DNA of 64,000 bases from Anoxybacillus sp050480245 (GCA_050480245.1 JBCNEQ010000019.1); one strand, 5' to 3'; positions 50,780 through 60,424 are shown, numbered from the stretch's first letter. The notes: a model not told the origin generated them from the letters alone. A program made the numbers and translations.

Positions 50780-52963
50780 ATGTCAAAAATGCGTGTATAT
50801 GAATATGCCAAAAAACATAATGTGTCAAGTAAAGATGTGATTCATAAGCTAAAAGAAATGAACGTCGACGTATCGAGCCATATGACGATGATTGAAGCGG
50901 ATGTCGTAGCACAATTAGAACGTTCGTTTAAACAAGAACAAAAACAAGAGCAAAAACAAGAAATGAAAACAGAAGAAAAAAAGGAACCTGTCAAAAAACC
51001 TGTTTTAGAACAATTTGAAGAAGATGACGATGAAGTCATTCAAAAGAAAGTGCCGATTAAAAAAGCAGTAGTAAAAAATCGCGAAGGGAAAAAACACGAC
51101 TTGCAAATTCAACAAAAAGAAAAGAAAATTTTCAATAACAAAAAAAATAAAAAACAAAAACCTCAGCAAGCTCCACAACAAGAAGTACAAAAGAAAAAGG
51201 AAAAAGAGCTTCCGAAAAAAATTACATTTGAAGGCTCATTAACGGTCGCTGAGCTAGCGAAAAAACTAGGCAAAGAGCCTTCAGAAATTATTAAAAAGTT
51301 ATTTATGCTCGGCATTATTGCAACGATTAACAAAGATTTGGATAAAGATGCGATCGAGTTAATCTGCTCCGATTACGGCGTGGAAGTAGAAGAAAAAGTA
51401 ACGATCGATGAAACAGAATTTGAGACAATTGAAATTGTCGATAACCCAGAAGATTTAGTCGAACGTCCGCCTGTTGTAACGATTATGGGACACGTTGACC
51501 ACGGAAAAACAACGTTGCTTGACTCGATTCGCCATACGAAAGTTACCGAGCAAGAAGCGGGAGGCATTACGCAACATATCGGTGCATATCAAGTTGTTGT
51601 CAACGGCAAAAAAATTACGTTTTTAGATACGCCTGGTCACGAAGCGTTCACAACGATGCGTGCACGCGGAGCGCAAGTGACAGACATCGTCATTCTCGTT
51701 GTCGCAGCAGATGACGGAGTGATGCCACAAACTGTTGAAGCCATTAACCATGCCAAAGCAGCGAACGTCCCAATCATTGTAGCGGTCAATAAAATCGATA
51801 AACCGACAGCAAATCCAGACCGCGTCATGCAAGAATTAATGGAGTACGAACTCGTTCCAGAAGAATGGGGCGGAGATACGATTTATTGTAAATTATCGGC
51901 GTTAACGGGTGAAGGAATTGACAACTTGCTTGAAATGATTTTGCTTGTTAGCGAGATGGAAGAATTAAAAGCAAATCCAAATCGTCGTGCGACAGGAACA
52001 GTGATTGAAGCGAAGCTCGATAAAGGTCGCGGACCGGTTGCTACGCTTCTCGTTCAATCAGGTACGTTGCGCGTCGGCGATCCGATTGTTGTCGGTTACA
52101 CGTACGGACGTGTGCGGGCGATGACGAACGATCTTGGTCGTCGTGTAAAAGAAGCTGGTCCGTCCACACCGGTTGAAATTACGGGATTAAACGAAGTGCC
52201 ACAAGCCGGCGATCGTTTCATGGTATTTGAAGATGAGAAAAAAGCGCGTCAAATTGGTGAAGCGCGTGCGCAAAAACAAATTGTGCAACAACGAAGCGTC
52301 AAAGCTCGCGTGAGCCTAGATGACTTGTTTGAAAAAATTAAGCAAGGCGAAATGAAAGAATTAAACATTATCGTCAAAGCGGATGTACAAGGCTCCGTGG
52401 AAGCGCTCGTTGCGGCGTTGCAAAAGATTGAAGTAGAAGGTGTGCGCGTCAAAATTATTCACTCTGGTGTTGGAGCAGTGACGGAATATGACATTATGCT
52501 TGCATCCGCATCGAATGCTATTGTCATCGGCTTTAACGTTCGTCCAGATGCAAACGCGAAACGCGTAGCTGAAGCGGAAAAAGTAGATATTCGTCTCCAT
52601 CGCATCATTTATAAAGTCATTGAAGAAATTGAAGCAGCGATGAAAGGAATGCTTGATCCGGAGTACGAAGAAAAAGTGATCGGTCAAGCGCAAGTTCGTC
52701 AAACATTTAAAGTATCGAAAGTCGGCACGATCGCAGGTTGCTATGTGACAGATGGAAAAATTACGCGTGACAGCAGCGTGCGCCTCATCCGTCAAGGCAT
52801 CGTCGTTTACGAAGGGCAAATTGACACATTAAAACGTTACAAAGATGATGTGAAAGAAGTCGCTCAAGGATACGAGTGCGGCATAACGATTAAAAACTTT
52901 AACGATATTAAAGAAGGCGACGTCATCGAAGCATATATTATGCAAGAAGTTGAACGGAAATGA
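50780..52963 (+). CDS. infB: translation initiation factor IF-2
   Basis: GTPase that places initiator tRNA on the 30S subunit. A Lys/Gln/Glu-rich N-terminal region (about 50-145) links two IF2-N domains (VYEYAKKHNVSSKDVIHKL and LTVAELAKKLGKEPSEIIKK). The G domain begins at VVTIMGHVDHGKTTLLDSIR (about 233), with DTPGHEAF and NKID. Length 727 aa. It overlaps ylxP by 4 nt (ATGA). Confidence 0.99.
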   Translation: MSKMRVYEYAKKHNVSSKDVIHKLKEMNVDVSSHMTMIEADVVAQLERSFKQEQKQEQKQEMKTEEKKEPVKKPVLEQFEEDDDEVIQKKVPIKKAVVKNREGKKHDLQIQQKEKKIFNNKKNKKQKPQQAPQQEVQKKKEKELPKKITFEGSLTVAELAKKLGKEPSEIIKKLFMLGIIATINKDLDKDAIELICSDYGVEVEEKVTIDETEFETIEIVDNPEDLVERPPVVTIMGHVDHGKTTLLDSIRHTKVTEQEAGGITQHIGAYQVVVNGKKITFLDTPGHEAFTTMRARGAQVTDIVILVVAADDGVMPQTVEAINHAKAANVPIIVAVNKIDKPTANPDRVMQELMEYELVPEEWGGDTIYCKLSALTGEGIDNLLEMILLVSEMEELKANPNRRATGTVIEAKLDKGRGPVATLLVQSGTLRVGDPIVVGYTYGRVRAMTNDLGRRVKEAGPSTPVEITGLNEVPQAGDRFMVFEDEKKARQIGEARAQKQIVQQRSVKARVSLDDLFEKIKQGEMKELNIIVKADVQGSVEALVAALQKIEVEGVRVKIIHSGVGAVTEYDIMLASASNAIVIGFNVRPDANAKRVAEAEKVDIRLHRIIYKVIEEIEAAMKGMLDPEYEEKVIGQAQVRQTFKVSKVGTIAGCYVTDGKITRDSSVRLIRQGIVVYEGQIDTLKRYKDDVKEVAQGYECGITIKNFNDIKEGDVIEAYIMQEVERK

Positions 52964-53238
52964 TCGGATACGTCGAATGTGAATGCATCATTTACGACGT
53001 CCAATCATTAAAAGAAAAACGAGCCGTGTTGCAGCGTGTTGTCACACGGCTCAAACAAAAATATAATATATCCGTAGCCGAAGTAGATTATCAAAACGTA
53101 TGGCAACGAACGAAGCTCGGCATTGTAGCGGTTACAGCTGAGCGGACTGCCACAGAACAAGAGCTTCAGCGTGCGTTGCAATTTATTGATTCGTTTCCAG
53201 AAATCGAACGAACGGTAACAACATTTGAGTGGTTTTAA
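52960..53238 (+). CDS. ylxP: YlxP, DUF503 family protein
   Basis: 92-aa protein of the DUF503 family found between infB and rbfA in Firmicutes. The motif SLKEKRAVLQRVVTRLKQKY followed by VSVAEVDYQNVWQRTKLGIV-type sequence is clear. It is coupled to infB by an ATGA overlap. The function is unknown, though the neighbours suggest ribosome assembly. Confidence 0.93.
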   Translation: MIGYVECECIIYDVQSLKEKRAVLQRVVTRLKQKYNISVAEVDYQNVWQRTKLGIVAVTAERTATEQELQRALQFIDSFPEIERTVTTFEWF

Positions 53239-53252
53239 TTGAGGTGATGATG

Positions 53253-53612
53253 ATGAGTTTGCGAGCCACACGTGTAGGCGAACAAATGAAAAAAGAATTA
53301 AGTGATATTATCGGACGCAAACTAAAAGACCCGCGCATCGGTTTTGTTACTGTGACAGATGTCCGGGTAACAGGCGATTTGCAACAAGCGAAAGTATATA
53401 TTTCTGTTCTCGGTGATGAAGAACAAAAGAAAAATACGTTAAAAGGATTAGCGAAAGCGACGGGCTTTATCCGCTCCGAAATCGGTCAGCGCATTCGCTT
53501 GCGCAAAACGCCAGAAATTTATTTTGAAATTGATGAAACGATCGATTACGGACAACGAATTGAAAGTTTAATTAAACAAATTTCCGAAGAAAAAGAACAT
53601 AAAGAAGAATAA
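53253..53612 (+). CDS. rbfA: ribosome-binding factor A
   Basis: KH-fold protein that helps mature the 16S rRNA 5' end in the 30S subunit. RATRVGEQMKKELSDII, DPRIGFVTVTDVRVTGDLQ and RIRLRKTPEIYFEID are family signatures. Three ATG codons (53247, 53250, 53253) follow GAGGTGAT; 53253 (MSLRATRVGEQ) matches B. subtilis best. Length 119 aa. Confidence 0.97.
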   Translation: MSLRATRVGEQMKKELSDIIGRKLKDPRIGFVTVTDVRVTGDLQQAKVYISVLGDEEQKKNTLKGLAKATGFIRSEIGQRIRLRKTPEIYFEIDETIDYGQRIESLIKQISEEKEHKEE

Positions 53613-53636
53613 TGGATAGACATGCGTCTATCCATT
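53611..53636 (+). terminator. hairpin between rbfA and truB
   Basis: AATGGATAGAC (53611-53621) and GTCTATCCATT (53626-53636) form a perfect 11-bp stem with an ATGC loop, starting in the rbfA stop codon. No good T tract follows, so it may be a processing or attenuation site rather than a full terminator. Confidence 0.5.
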
Positions 53637-53659
53637 TCCGCTATTTTAGAGGTGAAGCG

Positions 53660-54556
53660 ATGGACGGAGTGTTATTGTTACATAAACCTGCGGGCATGAC
53701 GTCACACGATTGTGTCATGCGCATTCGCAAGTTATTCCAAACAAAAAAAGTTGGTCATACAGGAACGCTCGATCCCGATGTATCTGGTGTGCTGCCGATT
53801 TGCATCGGCAAAGCGACGAAAATTGTTGAACTGTTAACAGCAGAACAAAAAACGTATGAAGGAGAAGTGACGTTAGGCATTGCGACAACAACGGAAGACG
53901 CATCAGGCGACATCGTCTCTATAAAACAAATCGAACGACCGATTACTCGTCATGAAATTGAGCGTGTTTTTGCTGAGTTAACAGGGGAGATTGAACAAAT
54001 TCCACCGATGTATTCTGCGGTAAAAGTCAATGGAAAAAAGCTATATGAGTACGCACGCGCTGGTATTGACGTTGAGCGACCGAAGCGAAACGTCCACATT
54101 TATGAGCTACAACTTCTTGATGACCGAGACATTTTTATAGGTGAACGTATATCGTTTCGCTTTCGTGTGACATGTAGTAAAGGGACGTATGTGCGTACCC
54201 TTGCGGTGCAAATCGGGGAACGTCTCGGCTATCCAGCGCATATGTCACATCTTGTTCGTACGGCGTCAGGGGCGTTTCCACTTAATGAATGCGTGACATT
54301 TGCCGATATTGAACAACATATGGAAAATGGTACAGCGCATACGTTGCTTTTGCCGATTGAACGAGCGTTAGCCCATTTGCCAACGTATCGAATCGATCGA
54401 AAGGAAGAACAAAAAGTGAAAAATGGCGCTGTTCTTCCTGCACCGTTGTCGATGCCTGAACAGCTGTTGATGATCAACGAAATGGGCAAAGCGGTAGCGA
54501 TTTACATGCCTCATCCGACAAAACAAAGTTATATGAAGCCTTTAAAAGTATTGTAG
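53660..54556 (+). CDS. truB: tRNA pseudouridine(55) synthase TruB
   Basis: Makes pseudouridine 55 in the T loop of tRNA, next to the U54 modified by TrmFO encoded earlier in the window. The catalytic Asp38 lies in GHTGTLDPDVSGVLPICIG. YSAVKVNGKKLYEYAR and CSKGTYVRTLA are further signatures. ATG 53660 follows AGAGGTGA; the in-frame start at 53612 is not favoured. Length 298 aa. Confidence 0.97.
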   Translation: MDGVLLLHKPAGMTSHDCVMRIRKLFQTKKVGHTGTLDPDVSGVLPICIGKATKIVELLTAEQKTYEGEVTLGIATTTEDASGDIVSIKQIERPITRHEIERVFAELTGEIEQIPPMYSAVKVNGKKLYEYARAGIDVERPKRNVHIYELQLLDDRDIFIGERISFRFRVTCSKGTYVRTLAVQIGERLGYPAHMSHLVRTASGAFPLNECVTFADIEQHMENGTAHTLLLPIERALAHLPTYRIDRKEEQKVKNGAVLPAPLSMPEQLLMINEMGKAVAIYMPHPTKQSYMKPLKVL

Positions 54557-54565
54557 GTGAAAACG

Positions 54566-55537
54566 ATGAAAACCATTTGGCTCTCCCATCCGTTAAAAGA
54601 AAAAAACGATCATCCGCTTGTTATGGCGCTCGGTTATTTCGATGGCGTCCATCTCGGGCATCAAAAAGTTATTCAAACGGCAAAACAAATCGCAGATCGT
54701 AACAAATATAAAAGCGCGGTCATGACGTTTCATCCGCATCCGTCTGTCGTGCTTGGACGCTCACAGCAACATATTCGTTTTATTACACCGTTAAAAGAAA
54801 AAGAAAAGCAAATTGCCAAACTTGGCATCGATTATTTATACGTCGTTGAATTTACACCAGAATTTGCCCATTTGTTACCACAACAATTTGTCGATGAATA
54901 TATCATCGGACTCGGTGTGAAACACGTTGTAGCAGGATTTGACTTTACGTACGGTCGCTTAGGGAAAGGAACGATGGAAACATTGCCGTTTCATTCCCGT
55001 GAACAATTTACGCAAACGGTCATTCCAAAACAGACGTTTGGTGAAGAGAAAATTAGTTCGACATATATTCGCCAGCGGTTAGCTGAAGGGGACGTTGAGC
55101 AACTTCCGCATTTGCTTGGTCGATTATATGAAGTGACGGGCACAGTTGTTCATGGGGATAAACGTGGGAGAACGATCGGATTTCCAACGGCAAATGTTGC
55201 GCTTGACGATGATTACATCATTCCGCGTATTGGAGTATATGCGGTAACGGTCACGATCGACGAAAAAACGTGGACAGGAGTGTGTAACGTCGGGTATAAA
55301 CCGACATTTCACGCACAACAACCGAAAGAACCAACGATTGAAGTGTATTTATTCGATTTCTCGGCAGACATTTACGGTGCGAGCGTATCGATCCAATGGC
55401 ATAAACGATTGCGTGATGAACGAGCGTTTTCTTCTATTCAAGAGTTGATTGAACAAATTCATCGCGATGCGCAAGCGGCACGCGAATATTTTCAAAACCC
55501 CCTTGCATTTTATCGAAAAAACATGTATTCTGTTTAA
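54566..55537 (+). CDS. ribF: bifunctional riboflavin kinase/FAD synthetase
   Basis: Converts riboflavin to FMN and FAD. The N-terminal adenylyltransferase has MALGYFDGVHLGHQKVIQ (HxGH type) and SSTYIRQRLAEGD; the C-terminal kinase has GRTIGFPTANV (about residues 200-210) and GVCNVGYKPTF. ATG 54566 follows GTAGGTGAAA; GTG 54557 sits right on the truB stop. Length 323 aa. Confidence 0.97.
   Translation: MKTIWLSHPLKEKNDHPLVMALGYFDGVHLGHQKVIQTAKQIADRNKYKSAVMTFHPHPSVVLGRSQQHIRFITPLKEKEKQIAKLGIDYLYVVEFTPEFAHLLPQQFVDEYIIGLGVKHVVAGFDFTYGRLGKGTMETLPFHSREQFTQTVIPKQTFGEEKISSTYIRQRLAEGDVEQLPHLLGRLYEVTGTVVHGDKRGRTIGFPTANVALDDDYIIPRIGVYAVTVTIDEKTWTGVCNVGYKPTFHAQQPKEPTIEVYLFDFSADIYGASVSIQWHKRLRDERAFSSIQELIEQIHRDAQAAREYFQNPLAFYRKNMYSV
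55503..55531 (+). promoter_or_regulatory. candidate promoter for rpsO
   Basis: TTGCAT (55503-55508), a 17-nt spacer and TATTCT (55526-55531) lie at the 3' end of ribF. The -10 is a 4/6 match. Confidence 0.4.
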
Positions 55538-55539
55538 TG

Positions 55540-55612
55540 TATGTTAACCATTGCTGGGCAATACGAGTCACCGCCGTTTGCTCGGTAATTGGGGCTGAAA
55601 AAAGAGGAGGTG
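55540..55612 (+). promoter_or_regulatory. possible S15 autoregulatory leader
   Basis: The 82-nt gap before rpsO holds a hairpin (ATTGC/GCAAT, 55552-55564), an alternative stem around CGAG/CTCG with ACCG/CGGT inside it, and an AATTGGGGCTG stretch before the ribosome binding site. S15 in Geobacillus is known to repress its own mRNA through such a leader; identity here is inferred from place and folding by eye. Confidence 0.35.
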
Positions 55613-55619
55613 AACAAGG

Positions 55620-55889
55620 ATGGCATTAACACAAGAGCGTAAAAACGAGATCATCAACCAGTTCAAAATTCACGAAACTGACACAGGTTCTCCTGAAGTA
55701 CAAATTGCTATCCTTACAGAGCAAATTAACAACTTGAACGATCATTTACGCGTTCATCGTAAAGACCATCATTCTCGTCGCGGTCTTTTGAAAATGGTTG
55801 GTCGTCGTCGTAACTTACTTACGTACTTACGCAACAAAGACATCAACCGTTATCGTGAATTGATTAACAAACTCGGATTACGCCGATAA
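55620..55889 (+). CDS. rpsO: 30S ribosomal protein S15
   Basis: Primary rRNA-binding protein of the 30S platform. The 89-aa sequence shows FKIHETDTGSPEVQIAILTE and HRKDHHSRRGLLKMVGRRRN, which contacts 16S rRNA. GAGGAGGTG precedes ATG 55620. A strong terminator follows directly, before pnp. Confidence 0.99.
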   Translation: MALTQERKNEIINQFKIHETDTGSPEVQIAILTEQINNLNDHLRVHRKDHHSRRGLLKMVGRRRNLLTYLRNKDINRYRELINKLGLRR

Positions 55890-55891
55890 GT

Positions 55892-55920
55892 AAAAAGCGG
55901 GAGCATTCCCGCTTTTTATT
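55892..55920 (+). terminator. terminator after rpsO
   Basis: AAAAAGCGGGA (55892-55902) and TCCCGCTTTTT (55907-55917) form an 11-bp stem with a GCAT loop and a T tract. The A/T symmetry means it could also act on the other strand. Confidence 0.92.
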
Positions 55921-55998
55921 AGTATTTGCACCGATATTTGATTATACTAAAACAAATATGATTTTTGATTTGTACATAGAGAGGGGTACTCGGTTTAT

Positions 55999-58107
55999 AT
56001 GGAACAAGAAAAACATGTATTTTCGATCGACTGGGCAGGTCGGCCGTTAACCGTTGAAATTGGCGAATTAGCTAAGCAAGCAAACGGGGCTGTATTAGTT
56101 CGCTACGGTGATACGGTCGTATTAAGCACAGCGACAGCATCGAAAGAGCCAAAAAGCGTTGACTTTTTCCCGTTAACGGTCAACTATGAAGAACGTTTAT
56201 ATGCCGTCGGTAAAATCCCGGGGGGATTTATTAAACGAGAAGGGCGTCCGAGCGAAAAAGCCATTTTAGCGAGCCGTCTCATCGACCGGCCAATTCGTCC
56301 GCTATTTGCTGAAGGATTCCGTAACGAAGTGCAAGTTGTCAGCATGGTCATGAGTGTAGATCAAGATTGCTCACCAGAAATGGCAGCCATGTTTGGTTCT
56401 TCGCTAGCATTGACGATTTCCGATATTCCTTTTGAAGGACCGATTGCAGGAGTGACAGTTGGTCGCGTCAATGGGGAGTTTGTCATTAACCCGTCTGTCG
56501 CACAAATGGAACAAAGCGATATGCACCTTGTTGTTGCAGGGACAAAAGACGCAATTAACATGGTTGAAGCAGGGGCAAACGAAGTACCGGAAGAAATTAT
56601 GCTTGAAGCCATTATGTTCGGCCATGAAGAAATTAAGCGGCTCATCGCATTTCAAGAGGACATCGCAGCGAAAGTCGGCAAAGAAAAGATGGAAGTCGTT
56701 CTCTATGAACTCGATGCCCAACTTGAAGCAGAAATTCGCGCTCGCGTTGAGGGTGAGATTAAACGTGCGGTTCAAGTACCAGAAAAATTGGCGCGTGAAG
56801 CAGCGATCGAACAATTAAAATCGGAAGTTGTTGCTTCATATGAAGAGCAAGAAGCAGACGAAGAAACGATTAAGCAAGTAAAAGAAATTTTATATAAACT
56901 TGTGAAAGAAGAAGTGCGTCGCTTAATTACAGAAGAAAAAGTGCGTCCAGACGGACGAAAAGTCGATGAAATTCGCCCGCTTTCGTCAGCTGTTGGACTT
57001 TTACCACGTACACACGGATCCGGCTTGTTTACACGCGGTCAAACGCAAGCGCTTAGCGTATGTACGCTTGGAGCACTTGGCGATGTACAAATTTTAGACG
57101 GGCTTGGCATTGAAGAAACGAAACGATTTATGCACCATTATAACTTCCCACCGTTTTCTGTTGGAGAAACGGGAGCAATGCGTGGGCCAGGCCGTCGTGA
57201 AATTGGACATGGAGCGCTTGGTGAGCGTGCGCTTGAGCCGGTCATTCCATCTGAAAAAGAGTTTCCATATACAATTCGCCTTGTATCTGAAGTGTTAGAA
57301 TCAAACGGTTCGACATCGCAAGCGAGCATTTGTGCGAGTACGCTTGCCATGATGGATGCGGGAGTGCCAATTAAAGCGCCGGTTGCTGGTATTGCGATGG
57401 GGCTTGTGAAAAGTGGCGAACATTATACGATTTTAACGGACATTCAAGGCATGGAAGACCACCTTGGCGATATGGACTTTAAAGTGGCTGGTACGGAAAA
57501 AGGAGTTACCGCCTTGCAGATGGATATTAAAATTAAAGGATTGTCGCGTGAAATTTTAGAAGAAGCGTTGCAACAAGCGCGCAAAGGTCGCCTCGAAATT
57601 TTAAAACATATGATGCAAACGATTAGTGAACCGCGCAAAGAATTATCGAAATATGCGCCGAAAATTTTAACGATGCAAATTAACCCAGATAAAATTCGTG
57701 ACGTCATCGGTCCGAGCGGAAAGCAAATTAACAAAATTATTGAAGAAACTGGCGTAAAAATTGATATTGAACAAGACGGTACAATTTTCATTTCGTCTGT
57801 AAACGAAGAAATGAATCAAAAGGCGAAAAAGATTATTGAAGATATCGTCCGCGAAGTGGAAGTTGGACAAGTATATTTAGGAAAAGTGAAACGAATCGAA
57901 AAATTTGGGGCGTTTGTCGAGTTGTTTAGCGGAAAAGACGGCCTCGTCCACATTTCAGAACTAGCTGAAGAACGCGTCGGAAAAGTAGAAGATGTCGTTT
58001 CGATCGGTGATGAAATTTTAGTAAAAGTGACAGAAATCGATAAACAAGGCCGTGTCAACTTATCACGTAAAGCGGTGTTACGCAGTCAAAAAGAAGCCGA
58101 GCAATAA
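55999..58107 (+). CDS. pnp: polynucleotide phosphorylase
   Basis: 3'-to-5' phosphorolytic exoribonuclease of the degradosome; in B. subtilis it is the main 3' exonuclease for mRNA. Two RNase PH domains (about 10-230 and 310-545) flank a helical segment, followed by KH (IRDVIGPSGKQINKIIEETG, about 560-600) and S1 (FGAFVELFSGKDGLVHISEL) domains. GAGAGGGG precedes ATG 55999. Length 702 aa. Confidence 0.99.
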   Translation: MEQEKHVFSIDWAGRPLTVEIGELAKQANGAVLVRYGDTVVLSTATASKEPKSVDFFPLTVNYEERLYAVGKIPGGFIKREGRPSEKAILASRLIDRPIRPLFAEGFRNEVQVVSMVMSVDQDCSPEMAAMFGSSLALTISDIPFEGPIAGVTVGRVNGEFVINPSVAQMEQSDMHLVVAGTKDAINMVEAGANEVPEEIMLEAIMFGHEEIKRLIAFQEDIAAKVGKEKMEVVLYELDAQLEAEIRARVEGEIKRAVQVPEKLAREAAIEQLKSEVVASYEEQEADEETIKQVKEILYKLVKEEVRRLITEEKVRPDGRKVDEIRPLSSAVGLLPRTHGSGLFTRGQTQALSVCTLGALGDVQILDGLGIEETKRFMHHYNFPPFSVGETGAMRGPGRREIGHGALGERALEPVIPSEKEFPYTIRLVSEVLESNGSTSQASICASTLAMMDAGVPIKAPVAGIAMGLVKSGEHYTILTDIQGMEDHLGDMDFKVAGTEKGVTALQMDIKIKGLSREILEEALQQARKGRLEILKHMMQTISEPRKELSKYAPKILTMQINPDKIRDVIGPSGKQINKIIEETGVKIDIEQDGTIFISSVNEEMNQKAKKIIEDIVREVEVGQVYLGKVKRIEKFGAFVELFSGKDGLVHISELAEERVGKVEDVVSIGDEILVKVTEIDKQGRVNLSRKAVLRSQKEAEQ

Positions 58108-58111
58108 AATT

Positions 58112-58148
58112 GGAGCCTTGGGTTCGCATCCCCTTGGCTTCTTTGCTG
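58112..58148 (+). terminator. probable weak terminator after pnp
   Basis: AGCC (58114-58117) with GGCT (58136-58139) and GGG (58120-58122) with CCC enclose a TTCGCAT loop, with an internal loop, followed by TCTTTGCT. Confidence 0.35.
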
Positions 58149-58227
58149 TGTGTAAAATTTTTTCATGCTCGTTCTACCTTGTCCCTCTTATACATACCCT
58201 CTTTATTAGAAAAGGAGGGGATGAAGC

Positions 58228-59190
58228 GTGCGGCGAGCGTTTTTCTTAACGATGATCATATGTATGGCAGCTATGATTGTACAAAACCCATGGACGACAA
58301 CGTACATCCATGAGTTACGGCATGTGACGGTGGCAAAACAAAGCGATCCGCTATACATTCAAATTACGGAGCGAGCAGAGCAGTATAATATTCCTGCGCA
58401 AAATGCGAAGGTAGATGCTGTATGGAAAGCCATTCCTGGATATAATGGGCTAGTCGTAGATGTTGAGGCATCATATAAGCGAATGAAGCGAAATGGGATA
58501 TTTTCTGAACAACAGCTTGTATATAAACAAGTATCGCCGTCTATTCACTTATCTGATTTGCCCCCATCGCCCATCTACCGAGGGCATCCCGATAAACCGA
58601 TGGTCTCGTTTTTAATTAATGTTGCATGGGGAAGCGAACATATCCCAAGTATGTTACATATTCTTGAAAAATACAACGTACGTGCAACGTTTTTTTTAGA
58701 AGGGCGTTGGGTAAAAGAAAATCCACAACTAGCGAAAATGATTGCAGATGCCGGGCATGAAATTGGCAATCATTCATACAATCATCCAGATATGAAAACG
58801 ATGAGTAAACAAGCCATTCGGGAACAAATTGTCAAAACAAATGATGCAATTGAGGCGGCAACAGGAATAAAACCTCGTCTATTTGCTCCGCCAAGCGGCA
58901 GTTATCGTGATGATGTCGTATACATTGCCCATGAGCTTGGGATGTACACGATTTTATGGACGGTCGATACAATTGATTGGCAAAAACCATCACCTTCTGT
59001 TATAGTGGAACGAGTAACATCAAAAGTGCACAACGGAGCGATGATTTTAATGCATCCGACCGTATCAACGGTAAAGGCGTTAGAGCCGTTAATTCAATCA
59101 TTACAAAAACAAGAATACGCAATTGACAATGTGTCCACATTATTAAGTGAGGAAAGAATTGTAAAAAGTAGGAGGAAGGGACTTGATTAA
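58228..59190 (+). CDS. ylxY: YlxY, polysaccharide deacetylase-like protein
   Basis: Exported or membrane-anchored NodB-fold protein. Residues 1-20 are a signal anchor. In the NodB domain the first metal motif (TFDDG in active enzymes) reads SFLINVAWG (about 127-135), so the catalytic Asp pair is missing, while HSYNHPDM (about 183-190) retains the His motif. B. subtilis YlxY, as I recall, shares this change, so activity is doubtful. GTG 58228 follows AAAAGGAGGGG; ATG 58221 is out of frame. Length 320 aa. It overlaps mlpA by 8 nt. Confidence 0.93.
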   Translation: MRRAFFLTMIICMAAMIVQNPWTTTYIHELRHVTVAKQSDPLYIQITERAEQYNIPAQNAKVDAVWKAIPGYNGLVVDVEASYKRMKRNGIFSEQQLVYKQVSPSIHLSDLPPSPIYRGHPDKPMVSFLINVAWGSEHIPSMLHILEKYNVRATFFLEGRWVKENPQLAKMIADAGHEIGNHSYNHPDMKTMSKQAIREQIVKTNDAIEAATGIKPRLFAPPSGSYRDDVVYIAHELGMYTILWTVDTIDWQKPSPSVIVERVTSKVHNGAMILMHPTVSTVKALEPLIQSLQKQEYAIDNVSTLLSEERIVKSRRKGLD

Positions 59191-60424
59191 AACATATACG
59201 TGTCAAAACGGGGTAAGAGTTGTACTCGAACACATTCCAACGGTTCGATCCGTGGCGATCGGCATTTGGATTGGCACCGGATCACGCAATGAAAATGAAC
59301 AAAACAACGGTATTTCACACTTTCTTGAACATATGTTTTTTAAAGGAACGAAAACGCGCACAGCGCGCGATATTGCGGAATCGTTCGATCGCATTGGCGG
59401 TCAAGTCAATGCGTTTACGTCGAAAGAATATACGTGCTATTACGCAAAAGTATTAGATACGCATGCATCATTTGCTTTAGATATACTAGCCGACATGTTT
59501 TTCCACTCTACGTTTGTTGATGAAGAGCTACAAAAAGAGAAAAACGTTGTATTTGAAGAAATTAAAATGTATGAAGATACGCCAGATGATCTCGTTCATG
59601 ACTTACTTAGCAAAGCAAGTTACGGCAATCATCCGCTCGGCTACCCGATTTTAGGAACGGAACAAACATTGGCGACATTTACAGGCGATACGTTGCGGCA
59701 ATACATGTACGAAACGTATACTCCAGATCGGGTCGTCATTTCGATCGCAGGGAATGTCGATGAATCGTTTATTCAACAAGTAGAAGCTTACTTTGGTTCG
59801 TTTACGAGACAAAAAGGAAACGATACGCATATGACGCCAACATTTTATCCAAATAAAATGGCGCGTAAAAAAGATACAGAACAAGCGCACGTATGTATCG
59901 GATTTAACGGACTACCGATTGGTCATGAAGATATTTATAGCTTAATTATTTTAAACAACATTTTAGGGGGAAGCATGAGCAGCCGCCTTTTCCAAGAAGT
60001 GCGTGAGCAACGTGGGTTAGCTTATTCCATTTTCTCTTATCATTCCGCATATCGTGACGGGGGAATGGTAGCGATTTACGGAGGCACAGGTAGCCAGCAG
60101 CTTGATCTTTTATTCGAGACGATTCAACAAACGATTGAACAATTAAAACAAGATGGAATTACTGAAAAAGAACTAGAAAATAGCAAAGAACAAATGAAAG
60201 GAAATTTAATGTTAAGTTTAGAAAGTACAAACAGTCGAATGAGTCGCAACGGAAAAAATGAGTTGTTGCTTGGTCGCCATCGTTCGCTCGATGAAATGAT
60301 TGAAAGCATTGATCGCGTGACGAAGGAAAGCGTTGACCGCATGGCGCAAACGATTTTTACAGATGACTTCTCTGTTGCGCTAATCAGCCCGGAAGGAAAG
60401 TTGCCAAAAAGCCTGCAACAATGA
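59183..60424 (+). CDS. mlpA: M16 family zinc peptidase MlpA (YmxG)
   Basis: Processing-protease-like metallopeptidase. The inverted zinc motif HFLEH is at residues 46-50, with the downstream glutamate region FEEIKMYEDTPDD. The C-terminal M16 half contains the conserved RGLAYSIFSYHSAY. TTG 59183 follows TAGGAGGAAGGG and overlaps ylxY. Length 413 aa. In B. subtilis mlpA affects extracellular protease levels. The stop codon lies in the loop of the terminator hairpin. Confidence 0.95.
   Translation: MIKTYTCQNGVRVVLEHIPTVRSVAIGIWIGTGSRNENEQNNGISHFLEHMFFKGTKTRTARDIAESFDRIGGQVNAFTSKEYTCYYAKVLDTHASFALDILADMFFHSTFVDEELQKEKNVVFEEIKMYEDTPDDLVHDLLSKASYGNHPLGYPILGTEQTLATFTGDTLRQYMYETYTPDRVVISIAGNVDESFIQQVEAYFGSFTRQKGNDTHMTPTFYPNKMARKKDTEQAHVCIGFNGLPIGHEDIYSLIILNNILGGSMSSRLFQEVREQRGLAYSIFSYHSAYRDGGMVAIYGGTGSQQLDLLFETIQQTIEQLKQDGITEKELENSKEQMKGNLMLSLESTNSRMSRNGKNELLLGRHRSLDEMIESIDRVTKESVDRMAQTIFTDDFSVALISPEGKLPKSLQQ

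Noticed and set aside
58112..58141. T-arm-like GGGTTCGCATCCC after pnp, suggesting a tRNA remnant
   Set aside because: The loop lacks the conserved A at the position of tRNA A58 and no acceptor, D or anticodon arm is near; a weak terminator explains it better.
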